From contig NZ_FNQV01000010.1 in assembly GCF_900107735.1 (NCBI RefSeq), positions 62,001 through 126,000 on the forward strand: DNA of 64,000 bases, in the 5' to 3' direction. Every line of letters starts with the position of its first letter. Position 1 is the first letter of the stretch. Below are positions 9,819 to 17,828 of this stretch, in pieces. The notes beneath the pieces were generated by a model. The model made no database searches. It was not told the DNA's origin and was given only the letters and a program-made list of their open reading frames with translations. The DNA is from Bowdeniella nasicola. Lineage in GTDB: Bacteria; Actinomycetota; Actinomycetes; Actinomycetales; Actinomycetaceae. Made by a program: the position numbers and the translations under genes.

Positions 9819-10666
9819 GCGGCGCGGGCGATGGCGTGCGCTCGGCGGGCAATCCGGCGTTGGCGCCGCTCGCCGCGCTAGAAAACTCCGCGCGCGTGCT
9901 TTTCGCGCACGCCCACCCTGACGATGAGGCCCTAGCCACGGGCGCGCTCATCGCCCACCTTGCGAGGCGCGGCGTCAGCTGCATCGTCGTCACCGCAACG
10001 CGCGGCGAACGCGGCGAAATCCGCCCGGGCGCACTACCGCCGGGCGATACCCGCTCCCTCACCGACGTTCGCGCGACCGAACTCGCTGCCTCCTGCGCCG
10101 CGCTCGGCGTCTCCGAGCACGCGTGGCTCGGCCAGGGCAAGGCGCCCTATCTCGACTCCGGCATGCAGTGGCTGGATGCGCCGGACGAGGAGCGCGCCGA
10201 CGCATCAGCAGGCGCGGAGCCCGTCGCCGGCCCCGCTCCCGATGCGCCGCCGGAGGCCTTCACGAAGCGCCCGATCGCGGACGCCGTCGCCGATCTCGTC
10301 GAGCTCATCGAGGCCTTCCAGCCCGAGGCGATCGTTTCCTACGACGCGGCCGGGACGTATGGCCATCCCGATCACGTCCACCTGCACGAGGTGGCGCTGC
10401 GCGCGGCGAACGAGGCGCACCTGCCGATGATCGAGATCGTCTCCGAGCGCATGGGCACACCGGCGCCTGAGCTCCCGGGCTTCGAGGCGTTTCCCGGAAC
10501 GCTCAGCCAGGTTCGCGAGGCACTCGCGAGCTACGCGACGCAACTGCGGGTCATCGCGCTGCCGGAAGGCGCGGTCGACGTCGTCGAAGTAGAGCACGTC
10601 GGTGGGCAACGCCAGCGCGTCTACTGCGGAGCCGCCCTTGCCTGGGCCGAGACTTCTAGGTCCTAG
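9815..10666 (+). CDS. mshB: Mycothiol deacetylase MshB (PIG-L family)
   Basis: Zinc hydrolase expected to remove the acetyl group from GlcNAc-inositol, the second intermediate of mycothiol synthesis. It has the PIG-L metal motif AHPDDE near residue 31, and a second histidine pair in YGHPDHVHLHE. The GTG start at 9815 lies in the mshA stop (GTGA) and gives 283 residues, close to family size. Residues about 130-150 are an Ala/Pro-rich insert. A conjugate amidase (Mca) is the main alternative, but adjacency to mshA favours MshB. Confidence 0.82.
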   Translation: MSGAGDGVRSAGNPALAPLAALENSARVLFAHAHPDDEALATGALIAHLARRGVSCIVVTATRGERGEIRPGALPPGDTRSLTDVRATELAASCAALGVSEHAWLGQGKAPYLDSGMQWLDAPDEERADASAGAEPVAGPAPDAPPEAFTKRPIADAVADLVELIEAFQPEAIVSYDAAGTYGHPDHVHLHEVALRAANEAHLPMIEIVSERMGTPAPELPGFEAFPGTLSQVREALASYATQLRVIALPEGAVDVVEVEHVGGQRQRVYCGAALAWAETSRS

Positions 10667-10724
10667 CGTCGGGAAAATCGGCGAATGGTCGCCACGCGAG
10701 GCCAAATCGGGTGAGAATAGGGCC

Positions 10725-11270
10725 ATGCAGAACCCAGCCGACTGGTCGCCGATCGTGACCGAGAACCTCATGTTGCGGGCGCCGACGTCCGAGGATCAGC
10801 CGTCGATGACGAAGCTGCACTCGGATCCGCAGACCTTCATGTACCACCCGCTGCCCATCGAGGTGGCGCGCTCCATCGTCGGGCGGCGCTACGATGACGC
10901 CGTCGCGCACTGGCGCGAGCACGGGTTCGGGTTCTGGGTGGCGACGGACCGGCAGGATCCGACGCGCGTCGTTGGCATGTCCGGCGTCCAGTTCCGCACG
11001 TTCCACGACCGCCCGGCCCTCAGCCTGTACTACCGCTTCGAGCCCGGCAGCTGGGGCAAGGGCTATGCGACGCAGGCGGCGCGCGCGGCGATCGATCTGG
11101 CGCGCGAGCACCTGCCCGAATATCCGATCGTCGCGCTCACGGTGCCCGCGAACGTGCCCTCGCATCGCGTCGCCGAAAAGGTGGGGCTCGTGCGCAACGA
11201 AGAGCTCGATACCGCCCAGGAGACGCACGGCCGCAAGTTCACGCACATCTACTACGTCTCGAACTGGTAG
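10725..11270 (+). CDS. GNAT-family N-acetyltransferase
   Basis: A 181-residue acetyl-CoA-dependent acetyltransferase of the RimJ-like Acetyltransf_3 type. The N-terminal LRAPTSEDQPSM strand, the central YYRFEPGSWGKGYATQA (motif A, acetyl-CoA pyrophosphate loop) and the NVPSHRVAEKVGLV helix are visible. It is too short and single-domained to be MshD, the bipartite mycothiol acetyltransferase. Start ATG 10725. The substrate cannot be read from the sequence; it may act on a small molecule or on a protein N-terminus. Confidence 0.8.
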   Translation: MQNPADWSPIVTENLMLRAPTSEDQPSMTKLHSDPQTFMYHPLPIEVARSIVGRRYDDAVAHWREHGFGFWVATDRQDPTRVVGMSGVQFRTFHDRPALSLYYRFEPGSWGKGYATQAARAAIDLAREHLPEYPIVALTVPANVPSHRVAEKVGLVRNEELDTAQETHGRKFTHIYYVSNW

Positions 11271-11276
11271 GCGGCG

Positions 11277-12599
11277 TTGGGGGAGATCACCTCGGGCCTG
11301 CGGGGGCTCGTTGCCGTCCTCGCGACGGGCGCGCGCGTGTTTGCGCGGCACTGGCCGCAGCTCCTCACGCTGTTCTTTGCCGGGCAGGCGCTGCGGCTTG
11401 CGGCGCTGTGGCTCGCTGGTAAGGCCTCGCTGATCTCGCCGACGCTCGCAACCGTGATCCTGCCCTTCGCGCCACTCGCCACGCTGGCCTCGCTCGCGCT
11501 GATGCTGCGGGTGCTGGCGCCCTCGCTTCCGGCGTTCGCCGAGCTCGTCGGCACCTCCCGCGGCATGCGGTGGCGCTCCAACCTGCAGGCCACGGCCATG
11601 GCGCTCGTACCGTTCCTCGCGGTGTATGCCTCCAACGGCCTGCTCAAGGCCGACCTGCAGCGGTACATGTTCGACCAGTCGGGCGTCGTCTTCGCCTCGC
11701 TGGAGCGCGCCGACTTCCTATCGGACTCCTTCACCCGGCTCGCGCTTCCCACGTCGGGCATCATCATCGTCATCGTGCTGGGGGCGCTCGCGGCGCGCAA
11801 GATCATTGCGCTGAAGGAGCTTGCCAATACCTCCGGCTGGTGGGCCGCGATCTCCGCCTACCTGGAGGCGCTGTGGCTGACCGCGCTCGTCTACGTCTTT
11901 ACCGCGCGGATCGAGGAGATTAAGGCGTGGGTGACGAGCCGGAAGGTCGTCGACGATATCTACACCTGGTGGCAGACGCTGCAAGACACCTACAGCCAGA
12001 TCGAGACGCTCATTTTGGCGCCGTTCAAGTTCGTCGGCGGGCTGATTTCGTCGGCGGGTTCGCTCATCATCGTGCCCGTGGCGTGGCTGGCGATTGGCGC
12101 GACGATCTACGGCAGCCAGCTGAAAAAGGGCGATCCTGTCATCACGCACGAGATCGATACCGCGCGCATTAAGCGGGTGCCCTCCCCGGTGCGGCGGGTG
12201 GCCAAGCACGTGACGTCGCCCGTCGTGACGCCGGTGAAATCGACCTTTGACGCGATCGGCAAGGTGGCCGTTGCGGGGCTCATCCCGATGGCGCTGTTTT
12301 GCGTGATTTTTGCGCTCACCGGGTGGCTGCGCGTGGGCGTGGACTACGTCATGCGGCTGGCGATTGGGCCGCAGCCGGGAACGCTGCAGTACGCGCTCGA
12401 TCCGTTTGTCGATCTGGGGGAAAACCTCGTGTACTTCGTCGCGACGATCGTGTTGCTTGCGGCGGGCGTTAACCAGATCGTGCTCTCGCAGCGGGAGCGT
12501 CAAGCAAAGGCGGAAGCCGAGGCTGCCACTGAGGCGGCTGCCACAGGTGCGGCAGAGGCGGCTGGAGCGGAGGCTCCGGGCGAGGCGGCCGGTCGCTAG
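11277..12599 (+). CDS. Polytopic membrane protein of unknown function
   Basis: A 440-residue protein with several hydrophobic helices. Clear segments lie around residues 25-50, 55-80, 105-120, 160-175, 195-215, 245-280, 325-350 and 380-400. The C-terminal tail is Ala/Glu-rich. No enzymatic motif is visible and I do not recognise the family. The start is uncertain: TTG 11277, seven bases after the GNAT stop, or GTG 11337. The stop codon overlaps the stop of the convergent neighbour. Confidence 0.7.
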   Translation: MGEITSGLRGLVAVLATGARVFARHWPQLLTLFFAGQALRLAALWLAGKASLISPTLATVILPFAPLATLASLALMLRVLAPSLPAFAELVGTSRGMRWRSNLQATAMALVPFLAVYASNGLLKADLQRYMFDQSGVVFASLERADFLSDSFTRLALPTSGIIIVIVLGALAARKIIALKELANTSGWWAAISAYLEALWLTALVYVFTARIEEIKAWVTSRKVVDDIYTWWQTLQDTYSQIETLILAPFKFVGGLISSAGSLIIVPVAWLAIGATIYGSQLKKGDPVITHEIDTARIKRVPSPVRRVAKHVTSPVVTPVKSTFDAIGKVAVAGLIPMALFCVIFALTGWLRVGVDYVMRLAIGPQPGTLQYALDPFVDLGENLVYFVATIVLLAAGVNQIVLSQRERQAKAEAEAATEAAATGAAEAAGAEAPGEAAGR

Positions 12600-13309
12600 T
12601 CGGCGTTGGCGTCGAAGTCCAGGTAGTTCGGCGTATCCCAGTAGATGCGTACCTTGGCGGGGACCACGTCGTCGGGCATCGCGAATCCGATGGTGGAGCG
12701 CCACGAGGGCGGGCGCGGGGCCCCGGATTCTTCGAGTTTTCCAGTAAAGGCGTTGACGATCGGCCCCTCCTCACCGGGCACGAGGCAGTCGTCGACGCGG
12801 AAGAGCGGTTCGGCGCCGGGGGTATCCACGAGGGCGCTGCGCGGGTGGTAGACGTTGCCGGCTTCGTCGAAGAGCTCGATGGTGCAGCTGTCTGCGGGGA
12901 CCGATGGGTCGGCGGTGAAGGCGAAGCTGACGGCCCACTGCTTGGCGCCGTCGACCGCCTGCTTGCCGTGCAGCACGCCCACTTCCGTGACGGAGACGAG
13001 GCGGACGTCGATCGTGCGCTCGTAGGTGGTGTTGGCGATGCGGAAGCTTGAGGTGTAGGTGCCGGAATCGCCGGATGCTGGGAGCTGGTGGGTGGGCAGC
13101 GAGGGGCGGTAGAGCTCGGTGAGGCGGTAGGAGCTGGCGAACAGTGCGGCGGCGATCGCTGGGCCGAGGAGGATCAGGGCGAGGGCGTTGTCGCGCCACC
13201 AGCGGCGCTTTCGGTGGCGCTCCGCGCGGGTCGTTGGGGCGGCGGGCGCAGTGGCGTCGGCGGGCCGCGTCGCGTCGGGGCGTACCTCGGGCGCGTCGGA
13301 GAAACTCAC
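12596..13309 (-). CDS. Single-pass membrane-anchored protein, third gene of a three-gene operon
   Basis: 237 residues: a Pro/Ala/Arg-rich cytoplasmic start, one transmembrane helix at about 41-60 (ALALILLGPAIAAALFA), and an extracellular domain rich in beta strands with two cysteines (DSCTIELFDE and VDDCLVPGEE) that could pair. The layout matches the two upstream genes. The start ATG overlaps the preceding stop by four bases. The fold resembles small exported Ig-like or DUF4352-like domains only in general character. Function unknown. Confidence 0.7.
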   Translation of the reverse strand: MSFSDAPEVRPDATRPADATAPAAPTTRAERHRKRRWWRDNALALILLGPAIAAALFASSYRLTELYRPSLPTHQLPASGDSGTYTSSFRIANTTYERTIDVRLVSVTEVGVLHGKQAVDGAKQWAVSFAFTADPSVPADSCTIELFDEAGNVYHPRSALVDTPGAEPLFRVDDCLVPGEEGPIVNAFTGKLEESGAPRPPSWRSTIGFAMPDDVVPAKVRIYWDTPNYLDFDANAD

Positions 13310-13896
13310 GGCTGCCTCCGCTCGTAGCGCGTCGACTCCGCTTCGATCGACGTCGCAGCCGCGAGAATGGCGGCCGCGTCCTCGTCGGTGATCTGCAAGT
13401 CGATGTCGGCGATGTTATCGCCCCCGGCCGAGCGGTAGTTGTGCACGAGCAAGTGGCCGCCGGCGATCGCGTCGGTGGGCAGCTCGAACCAGATCGTGCA
13501 CGTGACCGGGATGCCCACGACGGATGACCCGCACGCGGTGATGCGCGGGCCGGGCTGGCTGCCGCCGTAGCGCTTGCCGTCGGCGCCGCGCCAGAAAATC
13601 GGCGAGATAACGCGCTCCTTCCCGTTCGTCGCGTAGGTAACGTCGACGACGGCGAAGATGCCGGAGGTTTTCGCCGTCGAGCCGAAGACGGTGACGTCGG
13701 TGGCGAGGCGGAGGTTGGTGGCCTTGACTTCGCCCGTGCGGATGGCCACGTACTCGTCGAGCACGCCGGCGACGGGGTAGGGCTCGGACATGATGTCCGC
13801 GCGCGTGGGCAGATAGGAGTTGATGACGCTGCCGACGGCGAAGGCGGCGGCGAGGACGGCTGCGGTGACGAGGCCGCTCGGGGTGAAGCGGCGCAT
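13306..13896 (-). CDS. Single-pass membrane-anchored protein, second gene of a three-gene operon
   Basis: 196 residues starting MRRFTPSGLV, with one helix at about 8-27 (VTAAVLAAAFAVGSVINSY) and an external domain predicted to be beta-rich. Two cysteines lie in ITACGSSVVG and PVTCTIWFELP. The ATG shares one base with the upstream stop (TGATG), so translation is probably coupled. I do not recognise the family. Conserved order with its neighbours suggests the three products form one surface complex; that is inference. Confidence 0.68.
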   Translation of the reverse strand: MRRFTPSGLVTAAVLAAAFAVGSVINSYLPTRADIMSEPYPVAGVLDEYVAIRTGEVKATNLRLATDVTVFGSTAKTSGIFAVVDVTYATNGKERVISPIFWRGADGKRYGGSQPGPRITACGSSVVGIPVTCTIWFELPTDAIAGGHLLVHNYRSAGGDNIADIDLQITDEDAAAILAAATSIEAESTRYERRQP

Positions 13897-14552
13897 CAGG
13901 GGGCTCCTGCCGCGAGGGGTTCGACCGGGATGCGGGCGATCGGATCGGTCAGACGGAAGATCTGGTGGCCGTCGAGCGAGGAGCGGCCGTCCTCCGCGCC
14001 CGTGACGACCAGTGTGACGTCCTCGCTGGTCACGGGCGCGACCGGCTGCCACGTCACGATGATGTCCGTCGGTAGGCCGGGCTGGTAGGCGCCCTGCGTG
14101 AGGCCGTCAATCACGCGGTAAATCTGCGGGTAGCGCACGGTGGTTTTCAGGGGTTCGTCGTCGACGGTGACCGTGAGCATGCCGGAATCGAGCAGGTGAG
14201 TGGCGAAGACGGTGTCCTCGATGAGGCGATCGGCGGTGTTGGTGGCCGTGAGGCGGGCCTCGATGCAGCCGTGCTCGGCGTCGAAGGCGAAGCCCGAGCA
14301 TTCCGCGACGTGCCGGGCCTCGGAAAACACCAGGGTGAAGGGGCCGGCGGTGAGCTCTTTGCCGAGCTCGATCAGCGGGAGGGCGTCCTCTTTATCGACG
14401 GCTTGGCTGGCTTTCGACCAGCCGCCGGTTGCTGCGACGACGGCGATGACGATGAGCATGACCGCGAGCGCGATGTTGCCGGGCTTGGCGACGTCCTTGA
14501 CGAGGCCGTAAAGCCGGGTCAGGCGCTCGGTTCTCGAGGGTTTCTCGCTCAC
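13896..14552 (-). CDS. Single-pass membrane-anchored protein, first gene of a three-gene operon
   Basis: 218 residues. A basic N-terminus (SEKPSRTERLTRLYGLVKD) leads into a helix at about 28-43 (ALAVMLIVIAVVAA). An external domain follows with two cysteines (VAECSGFAF and EHGCIEARL). The motif GPFTLVFSEARHV and the conserved-looking ARLTATNTADR hint at a small beta-sandwich, as in other exported actinobacterial proteins, but this is not a confident family call. First gene of the operon; its promoter should lie within 14553-14680. Confidence 0.68.
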   Translation of the reverse strand: MSEKPSRTERLTRLYGLVKDVAKPGNIALAVMLIVIAVVAATGGWSKASQAVDKEDALPLIELGKELTAGPFTLVFSEARHVAECSGFAFDAEHGCIEARLTATNTADRLIEDTVFATHLLDSGMLTVTVDDEPLKTTVRYPQIYRVIDGLTQGAYQPGLPTDIIVTWQPVAPVTSEDVTLVVTGAEDGRSSLDGHQIFRLTDPIARIPVEPLAAGAP

Positions 14553-14678
14553 GCTTGCATCGTACTTCGTTCGGGGGGCTTTATGGCGGAGTTTTCCGGG
14601 GCGGAGAGTTGGTTCCGAGGGTGGGGGGTATGGCTTGGGCCGGAGCCTAGCGTGGTCACCAGATTCCGGCCCAAGCTG

Positions 14679-14713
14679 GGCGCGCCCCTCACGGTTGCTC
14701 TAAGGGGCGCGCC
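14679..14713 (-). terminator. Hairpin downstream of the GH101 fragment
   Basis: Perfect 10-bp stem, GGCGCGCCCC at 14679-14688 and GGGGCGCGCC at 14704-14713, with a 15-base loop. It lies directly after the stop of the broken minus-strand glycosidase gene and probably was that gene's terminator. No long T-run follows. Confidence 0.55.
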
Positions 14714-14719
14714 GGTTTC

Positions 14720-15046
14720 CTACGCGTGGGAGTTGCGTCGGATGATGAGGACACCGCCACCTACGAGCAGCGCTGCCAGCAGCGCCAGGCCCGTGAGCTG
14801 GCCACCGGTAATCGGCAGTCCGGACTTTCCAGGCTTCGTCGGAGGTGCGGTTGGCTCGTCCGTGGGCTGCTCCGTCGGTTCCTCGGTCGGCGTGGCAACC
14901 GTGCACTCAACTCGGGCGTCGCCCCAGTTCGCGTGGTCGTTTCCAACCCCGTTGCCGCCGTCGCCCACAAGGAGCGTCAGCACGTCAACGCCGGTCACGT
15001 CGACGTCGATCTCGATCGAATGCCGTCTCGGTTGGCGCCGGTTTCC
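14720..15046 (-). pseudogene. C-terminal fragment of GH101 endo-alpha-N-acetylgalactosaminidase (NPCBM-like end and LPITG anchor)
   Basis: The reverse strand encodes the end of an NPCBM-type carbohydrate-binding domain (VDVTGVDVLTLLVGDGG then DHANWGDARVEC), a Thr/Pro/Glu-rich wall-spanning linker, and a sorting signal: LPITG, a hydrophobic helix (LTGLALLAALLVGGGVLII) and a basic RRNSHA tail. There is no start codon of its own; upstream is IS21. The N-terminal half of the same gene lies at 19501-20868. Upstream of IEIDVDV another frame reads ETGANRDGI, which fits the domain better and suggests an extra frameshift in the relic. Confidence 0.75.
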
Positions 15047-15141
15047 TGTGACGGCGGCCACGGCAGACTGCCCGGAGACGGCGAGATAGTTGCCCGGTCG
15101 CGGACATGAAAGTTGCCCGCTGATGGTCATGGGATCTGCCC
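15047..15141. repeat. Left IS21 end with four 23-bp-spaced motifs
   Basis: CTGCCC/TTGCCC cores at 15068, 15090, 15113 and 15136. Two helical turns of spacing place all copies on one face of the DNA, as expected for cooperative transposase binding. The innermost, CATGGGATCTGCCC, mirrors CCCATG-side sequence of the right end. Confidence 0.75.
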
Positions 15142-15240
15142 GACACGACATTCGTTGCCTCGCCGCCTTGCGCGGTTCGAGGCCCCTCCTCGGGTGCGAT
15201 AGCGGTGCTGAAGCGCCCATCGCGTCCGAGGAGGGACAAC

Positions 15241-16791
15241 ATGAAGTCTGCCGAGGAGATCATGGAAATTCTCAAAGCGTTCGATCTGACAGGGTCCTAC
15301 CGGGATGCCGGCGAGCTCGCCGGGGTCTCTCACCACACCGTCGCCCGTTACGTCACCGCCCGTGATGCCGGGCGTCTGAGCGACAAGCCCGCGGCTCGGG
15401 CGCAGCTGATCGATGAGTTCTTGCCCAAGGTTGAGGAGTGGGTGGAGAAGTCCCGCGGGAAGGTCCGCGCGGACGTGGTCCACGACAAGCTCACCGCCGC
15501 GGGGTTCACCGGGTCCGAGCGCACCACCCGCCGGGCGGTCGCGGCGGTGAAGAAGTCCTACCGGCTGGGAAGCGTGCGGGTCCACCGGCCGTGGGTCACC
15601 GAGCCGGGCCTGTGGTTGCAGTACGACTTCGGCGACGGGCCGGTGATCGACGGAGTCCGGACCGTGCTGTTCTGCGCGTGGCTGGCGTGGTCGCGGTTCC
15701 GGGTAGTGCTGGCGATTCGCGACAAGACCGCCCCGAGCGTGTTCGCGGCGCTGGACGTCACGCTGCGGCGCCTGGGCGGGGCGCCGACGTATGTGCTGAC
15801 CGACAACGAGAAGACCGTGACCGTCGAGCACGTCGCAGGGATGGCGGTCCGCAACCCGCAGATGGTGGCCTTCGCCAGGCATTACGGGCTCACCGTGTTG
15901 ACGTGTGAGCCGGCCGACCCGGCCTCGAAGGGCGGGTCGGAGTCGACGGTGAAGGTCGCCAAGGCCGACCTCGTGCCGAAGGAGACGAACCTGAGGGGCG
16001 AGTACGCCTCGTTCGCCGACCTCGAGGCCGCCTGCGCGACGTTCTGCGAGGAGGTCAACAACCGGGTCCACCGGGTCACCAGGCGCGCACCCGCGGAGAT
16101 GCTCGAGCAGGAGCGCGCCCGGCTGCATGCCCTGCCGTCGACCCCGCACACGATCGCACTGGGCACCACGAGACACGTCCCAGTGAACAGCCCGATGGTG
16201 ACGTTCGAGGGCGGGCAGTACTCCGTGCCGCACCGCCTGCTGGGTGAGACCGTCTGGGTCCGGGTCTACGGACAGGGCGCTGGTGAGCAGGTCGTCATCG
16301 TCCACGTCAGCTCCGACGGGCCCCTGGAGGTTGCCCGCCATGCTCGCGCGACCCCGGGCAGCCCGCGGATCGACGATGGGCACTTCCCGCCGGCCCCGGC
16401 CGGCGCGCTGGAGCGCAGGCCACGGCCCAAGAGCGCCGCGGAGGCCGAGTTCCTCGCGCTGGGCAACGGGGCCAGGCTCTGGTTGACCGAGGCCGCCGCG
16501 GCCGGGACGACGAAGATGCGCGTCAAGATGGCCGAGGCCGTCTCGCTGGCCAAGCTCTTCGGGCCCGGTGAGGTCGACTGGGCACTGGGTCACGCCGCCG
16601 TCCACGCCCGCTTCGCCGAGGCCGACCTGCCCTCGATCTTCAACCACCGAGCCGCCGGCACGAGCGGGGCGGTCCACCGGGCCGGGGAGGACCGGTCCCT
16701 GACCCAGGGCACCGCCGGATGGGCCGCCCTGGGCCAGCACACGGCCACCACCGGCGAGGTCGGCGCTCAGGACCAGGAGGTGGCCTCATGA
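15241..16791 (+). CDS. istA: IS21-family transposase IstA
   Basis: 516 residues. The N-terminus holds a helix-turn-helix (GSYRDAGELAGVSHHTVARYV). The rve-type DDE core has D in WLQYDFGDG, D in YVLTDNEKT and E in SKGGSESTVK, so it looks catalytically intact. A DUF4158-like/Mu-type C-terminal beta region follows (FEGGQYSVPHRLLGETVWV). ATG 15241 follows a GGAGGG ribosome site; its stop overlaps istB by four bases. Cuts and joins the element ends together with IstB. Confidence 0.93.
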   Translation: MKSAEEIMEILKAFDLTGSYRDAGELAGVSHHTVARYVTARDAGRLSDKPAARAQLIDEFLPKVEEWVEKSRGKVRADVVHDKLTAAGFTGSERTTRRAVAAVKKSYRLGSVRVHRPWVTEPGLWLQYDFGDGPVIDGVRTVLFCAWLAWSRFRVVLAIRDKTAPSVFAALDVTLRRLGGAPTYVLTDNEKTVTVEHVAGMAVRNPQMVAFARHYGLTVLTCEPADPASKGGSESTVKVAKADLVPKETNLRGEYASFADLEAACATFCEEVNNRVHRVTRRAPAEMLEQERARLHALPSTPHTIALGTTRHVPVNSPMVTFEGGQYSVPHRLLGETVWVRVYGQGAGEQVVIVHVSSDGPLEVARHARATPGSPRIDDGHFPPAPAGALERRPRPKSAAEAEFLALGNGARLWLTEAAAAGTTKMRVKMAEAVSLAKLFGPGEVDWALGHAAVHARFAEADLPSIFNHRAAGTSGAVHRAGEDRSLTQGTAGWAALGQHTATTGEVGAQDQEVAS

Positions 16792-17600
16792 GCCCGACCA
16801 CCACGACGAGCAGGAGCGTCCCGACGCTCGGAGTGCCCTCCGCAGCGCCGCTGCCCGATGACCTCGAGGCGATGCTGCGTCGTGTACGTCTGCCCCACAT
16901 CCGCCGCCATGCTCCCGAGGTCGTCGCGACCGCGAAAGCCCAACGTTGGGAACCCCTGGAGGTCCTACGAGCCCTGTTCGCCGAGGAGGCCGCCGGACGC
17001 GAACGCGCCGCGCTGACCACCCGCCGCACCGCGGCGGGGTTCCCCACCGGCAAGACCTTCGAGGCCTGGGACGAGAGCATGTCCTCGATCCCAGCACCGA
17101 CTCAGCAGGCGCTACGGACCCTGGAGTGGGTCCACCGCAAGGAGAACCTCGTCCTCTGCGGGCCCTCGGGCACGGGCAAGACGTTCCTGCTCGAGGCGCT
17201 CGGGCAGCAGGCCGTCGAGCAGGGCCTGCGGGTCTCGTGGTTCACGCTCGAGGACCTCGGCGTTCTTTTGCGCAGGCACCGCGCCGACGACACCGTCACC
17301 AAGGCCATCGCCCGCGTTCTGCGCGCCGACCTGATCATCGTCGATGACATCGGTCTGCTCTCGGTCGCCACCGACGCCGCCGAGGGCCTCTACCGTCTCG
17401 TCGACGCCGCCTACGAGAAACGGGCCGTCGCGATCAGCTCCAACCTCCACCCGGCGGCGTTCGACGAGCTCATGCCCAAGACCATCGCCACCGCGACCGT
17501 CGACCGGCTCCTGCACCACGCCCACATCTGCCAGACCAGCGGCGAGTCCGTCCGCCTCTCCCAGGCCCTAACCGGTCAGGGGGTGAAGCCCCTGGCCTGA
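16788..17600 (+). CDS. istB: IS21-family helper ATPase IstB
   Basis: 270 residues. DnaA/DnaC-like AAA+ ATPase that remodels target DNA for IstA. Walker A is CGPSGTGKTFLLEAL, Walker B is ADLIIVDDIGLL, sensor-1-like ISSNLHP follows. The N-terminal helical domain contains the RLPHIRRHAPEV segment typical of the family. ATG 16788 overlaps the istA stop and follows AGGAGG. Apparently intact. Confidence 0.93.
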   Translation: MSPTTTTSRSVPTLGVPSAAPLPDDLEAMLRRVRLPHIRRHAPEVVATAKAQRWEPLEVLRALFAEEAAGRERAALTTRRTAAGFPTGKTFEAWDESMSSIPAPTQQALRTLEWVHRKENLVLCGPSGTGKTFLLEALGQQAVEQGLRVSWFTLEDLGVLLRRHRADDTVTKAIARVLRADLIIVDDIGLLSVATDAAEGLYRLVDAAYEKRAVAISSNLHPAAFDELMPKTIATATVDRLLHHAHICQTSGESVRLSQALTGQGVKPLA

Positions 17601-17627
17601 CACCCCGGACCGTGATGGCCAACCCCT

Positions 17628-17721
17628 GGGCAGATCCCATGGCCATCACCGGGCAGAACTCGTGACTGTCACCGGGCAGGTCTCACGACCGCCTCCGGGC
17701 AGATCTCACTGTCCCTTGACA
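17628..17721. repeat. Right IS21 end with four 23-bp-spaced motifs
   Basis: GGGCAG cores at 17628, 17651, 17674 and 17697, exactly 23 bp apart, in inverted orientation to the left-end set. The array starts 28 bp after the istB stop. Confidence 0.75.
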
Positions 17722-17828
17722 TTCCTGGTCGGGTCTTGCAGGATGGTCGTCGGGACGACGTGTTGCCTTTATCACACACCGGGGGGATCGCGAGCTCCGG
17801 TTCCCAATCGTCGGACAGAGGAGTCACG

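Larger units (their letters stand above)
15047..17721 (+). mobile_element. IS21-family insertion sequence
   Basis: About 2.7 kb with the two-gene istA-istB layout. Likely tips are TGTGACGG at 15047 and ...TTGACA ending at 17721, both starting TGT when read inward; exact ends are my estimate. Four subterminal motifs per end share a CTGCCC/GGGCAG core: starts 15068, 15090, 15113, 15136 on the left and 17628, 17651, 17674, 17697 on the right, i.e. 22-23 bp apart. Innermost copies form a nearly perfect inverted repeat of about 22 bp. The element sits inside a GH101 gene. No target duplication is recognisable, because the right flank is not GH101 sequence. Confidence 0.85.

Noticed and set aside
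10725-11270. GNAT gene as mshD
   Set aside because: MshD has two GNAT domains and about 300 residues; this protein has one domain and RimJ-like features.
15127-16740. 537-residue minus-strand open frame opposite istA
   Set aside because: No recognisable domain; istA has a full DDE catalytic set and a ribosome site.
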